Shown here one piece after another: positions 63,141-64,000 of a stretch of DNA of 64,000 nucleotides. Position 1 is the first letter of the stretch. Each line of letters opens with the position of its first letter. A program made the position numbers and the translations under genes. Origin of the DNA: Pseudomonas sp. HS6 (GTDB lineage Bacteria; Pseudomonadota; Gammaproteobacteria; Pseudomonadales; Pseudomonadaceae); contig NZ_CP067412.1 in NCBI RefSeq assembly GCF_023375815.1, positions 5,394,001 to 5,458,000 of the forward strand. The letters are read 5' to 3'. A model generated the notes under the pieces. The model did not search any database. It saw nothing but the letters and a program-made list of their open reading frames with translations, and had not been told where the DNA came from.

Positions 63141-64000
63141 ATGGCAGGAAGCAGTTTGCTGGTGCTGATCGACGACATCGCCACCGTTCTGGACGATGTG
63201 GCGTTGATGAGCAAAATGGCCGCCAAGAAGACCGCCGGGGTGCTCGGTGATGACTTGGCGCTCAATGCCCAGCAGGTCTCGGGCGTACGCGCCGAACGGG
63301 AAATTCCCGTGGTGTGGGCGGTGGCCAAGGGCTCGTTTGTCAACAAGTTGATCCTGGTGCCGTCGGCGCTGGCCATCAGTGCCTTTGTGCCGTGGCTAGT
63401 GACGCCGTTGTTGATGGTCGGTGGCGCGTATCTGTGCTTCGAGGGTTTCGAGAAACTCGCGCACCCGCTGCTGCACGGCAAGGACGAAGATCAGGCCGAG
63501 CATGCACAGTTGACCGAAGCGGTGGCCGATCCTGCGACCGATCTGGTGGCCTACGAGAAGGACAAGATCAAAGGCGCGATCCGCACCGACTTCATCCTTT
63601 CGGCGGAAATCATCGCCATCACCCTCGGCACCGTGGCCGAGGCATCGCTGACCCAGCAAGTGATCGTGATGTCGGGCATCGCCATCGTTATGACCGTGGG
63701 CGTCTATGGCCTGGTGGCCGGCATCGTCAAACTCGATGACCTCGGCCTGTGGCTGACCCAGAAGCCCGGCGCTGCGGCGAAACGCATCGGCAACGCGATC
63801 CTGCGCGCCGCGCCGTACATGATGAAAGGCCTGTCGGTGATCGGCACGGCGGCGATGTTCCTGGTCGGCGGCGGCATCCTGACCCACGGCGTACCGGTGG
63901 TACATCACTGGATTGAGAACATTGCCGCAGCGGCGGGTAGCTTCGGGTTTGCAGTGCCGGTGTTGCTCAATGGCGTGGCGGGGGTTGTTGCGGGGGCGGT
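63141..64000 (+). CDS. DUF808 (YedI-type) inner-membrane protein, cut by the window end
   Basis: At least 286 residues, open at the right edge. The start [41 protein letters not shown] (key parts LIDDIA, VLDDVA and [10 protein letters not shown]) is diagnostic of DUF808. Several membrane segments follow, with the soluble segment [12 protein letters not shown] between the first and second groups. The function is unknown. It starts 67 bases after opmB and is probably a separate transcript. Confidence 0.9.
   Translation, partial: MAGSSLLVLIDDIATVLDDVALMSKMAAKKTAGVLGDDLALNAQQVSGVRAEREIPVVWAVAKGSFVNKLILVPSALAISAFVPWLVTPLLMVGGAYLCFEGFEKLAHPLLHGKDEDQAEHAQLTEAVADPATDLVAYEKDKIKGAIRTDFILSAEIIAITLGTVAEASLTQQVIVMSGIAIVMTVGVYGLVAGIVKLDDLGLWLTQKPGAAAKRIGNAILRAAPYMMKGLSVIGTAAMFLVGGGILTHGVPVVHHWIENIAAAAGSFGFAVPVLLNGVAGVVAGA

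Noticed and set aside
1..64000. Looked for CRISPR arrays, tRNA, rRNA, prophage or classical insertion sequences
   Set aside because: The only repeats are REP-type and related inverted repeats; no regular spacer pattern, no cloverleaf and no transposase other than the RAYT was seen.

Overview
The window is a high-GC gammaproteobacterial chromosome segment whose gene order and protein sequences match the Pseudomonas fluorescens group. The evidence is the polar-flagellum and chemotaxis locus (fliI to cheW with fleN, flhF, fliA, motCD), the HptB/HsbR/HsbA cassette inside it, MuxABC-OpmB type efflux genes, and many copies of the Pseudomonas REP palindrome with a matching RAYT transposase. No rRNA, tRNA, CRISPR array, prophage or classical insertion sequence was seen. 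The calls come from reading the sequence and from knowledge of the families; no database search was run.

Bases 1-28080: flagellar and chemotaxis block on the + strand. The fliH tail, fliI and fliJ lead into an anti-sigma-antagonist / phosphatase / Hpt cassette (hsbA, hsbR, hptB), then fliK, then fliLMNOPQR-flhB. A roughly 2 kb interruption (11.6-13.5 kb) holds a REPIN, a minus-strand DUF6124-like gene with a long structured leader, and an orphan 222-aa gene. The block resumes with flhA, flhF, fleN, fliA, cheY, cheZ, cheA, cheB, motC, motD, parC-like, parP-like, cheW and a DUF2802 gene. Good sigma-54 (-24/-12) promoter matches precede fliK, fliL and flhA, with a weaker one before cheY. Two minus-strand genes close the block: a free-standing FlhB C-terminal domain and a second FliK-like protein.

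Bases 30188-37570: a complete cytochrome c maturation operon, ccmABCDEFGHI, with chained overlapping starts, followed by a Pro-rich lipoprotein and a bidirectional terminator. Bases 37615-44147 hold mixed genes: a LysR regulator, a short-chain dehydrogenase, an MFS transporter, a secreted DUF5666-like protein, an AT-rich two-TM orphan, the sulfate-binding protein gene sbp, and a voltage-gated potassium channel with a C-terminal zinc ribbon.

Bases 44169-52597: glyoxylate carboligase pathway on the minus strand (gcl, hyi, glxR, ttuD, pyk) followed by a urea transporter. The divergent partner of gcl is a small GlcG/HbpS-type gene, and two TTGTATACAA palindromes lie in the divergent promoter region. 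Glyoxylate and urea are both end products of allantoin degradation, which offers one reason for the grouping. Four intergenic gaps in this presumed transcript each hold a long inverted repeat.

Bases 52621-64000: a RAYT gene flanked by REPINs, a RutR-like TetR regulator, a divergent MuxABC-OpmB RND efflux operon whose outer-membrane gene carries a REPIN inside its reading frame, and the start of a DUF808 membrane protein cut by the window edge.

The most unusual items are the leader of the DUF6124-like gene (two overlapping short reading frames, one ending in ATGA on the gene's start codon, and two competing hairpins around the ribosome binding site), the REPIN translated as part of OpmB, and the FlhB-C / second FliK pair.
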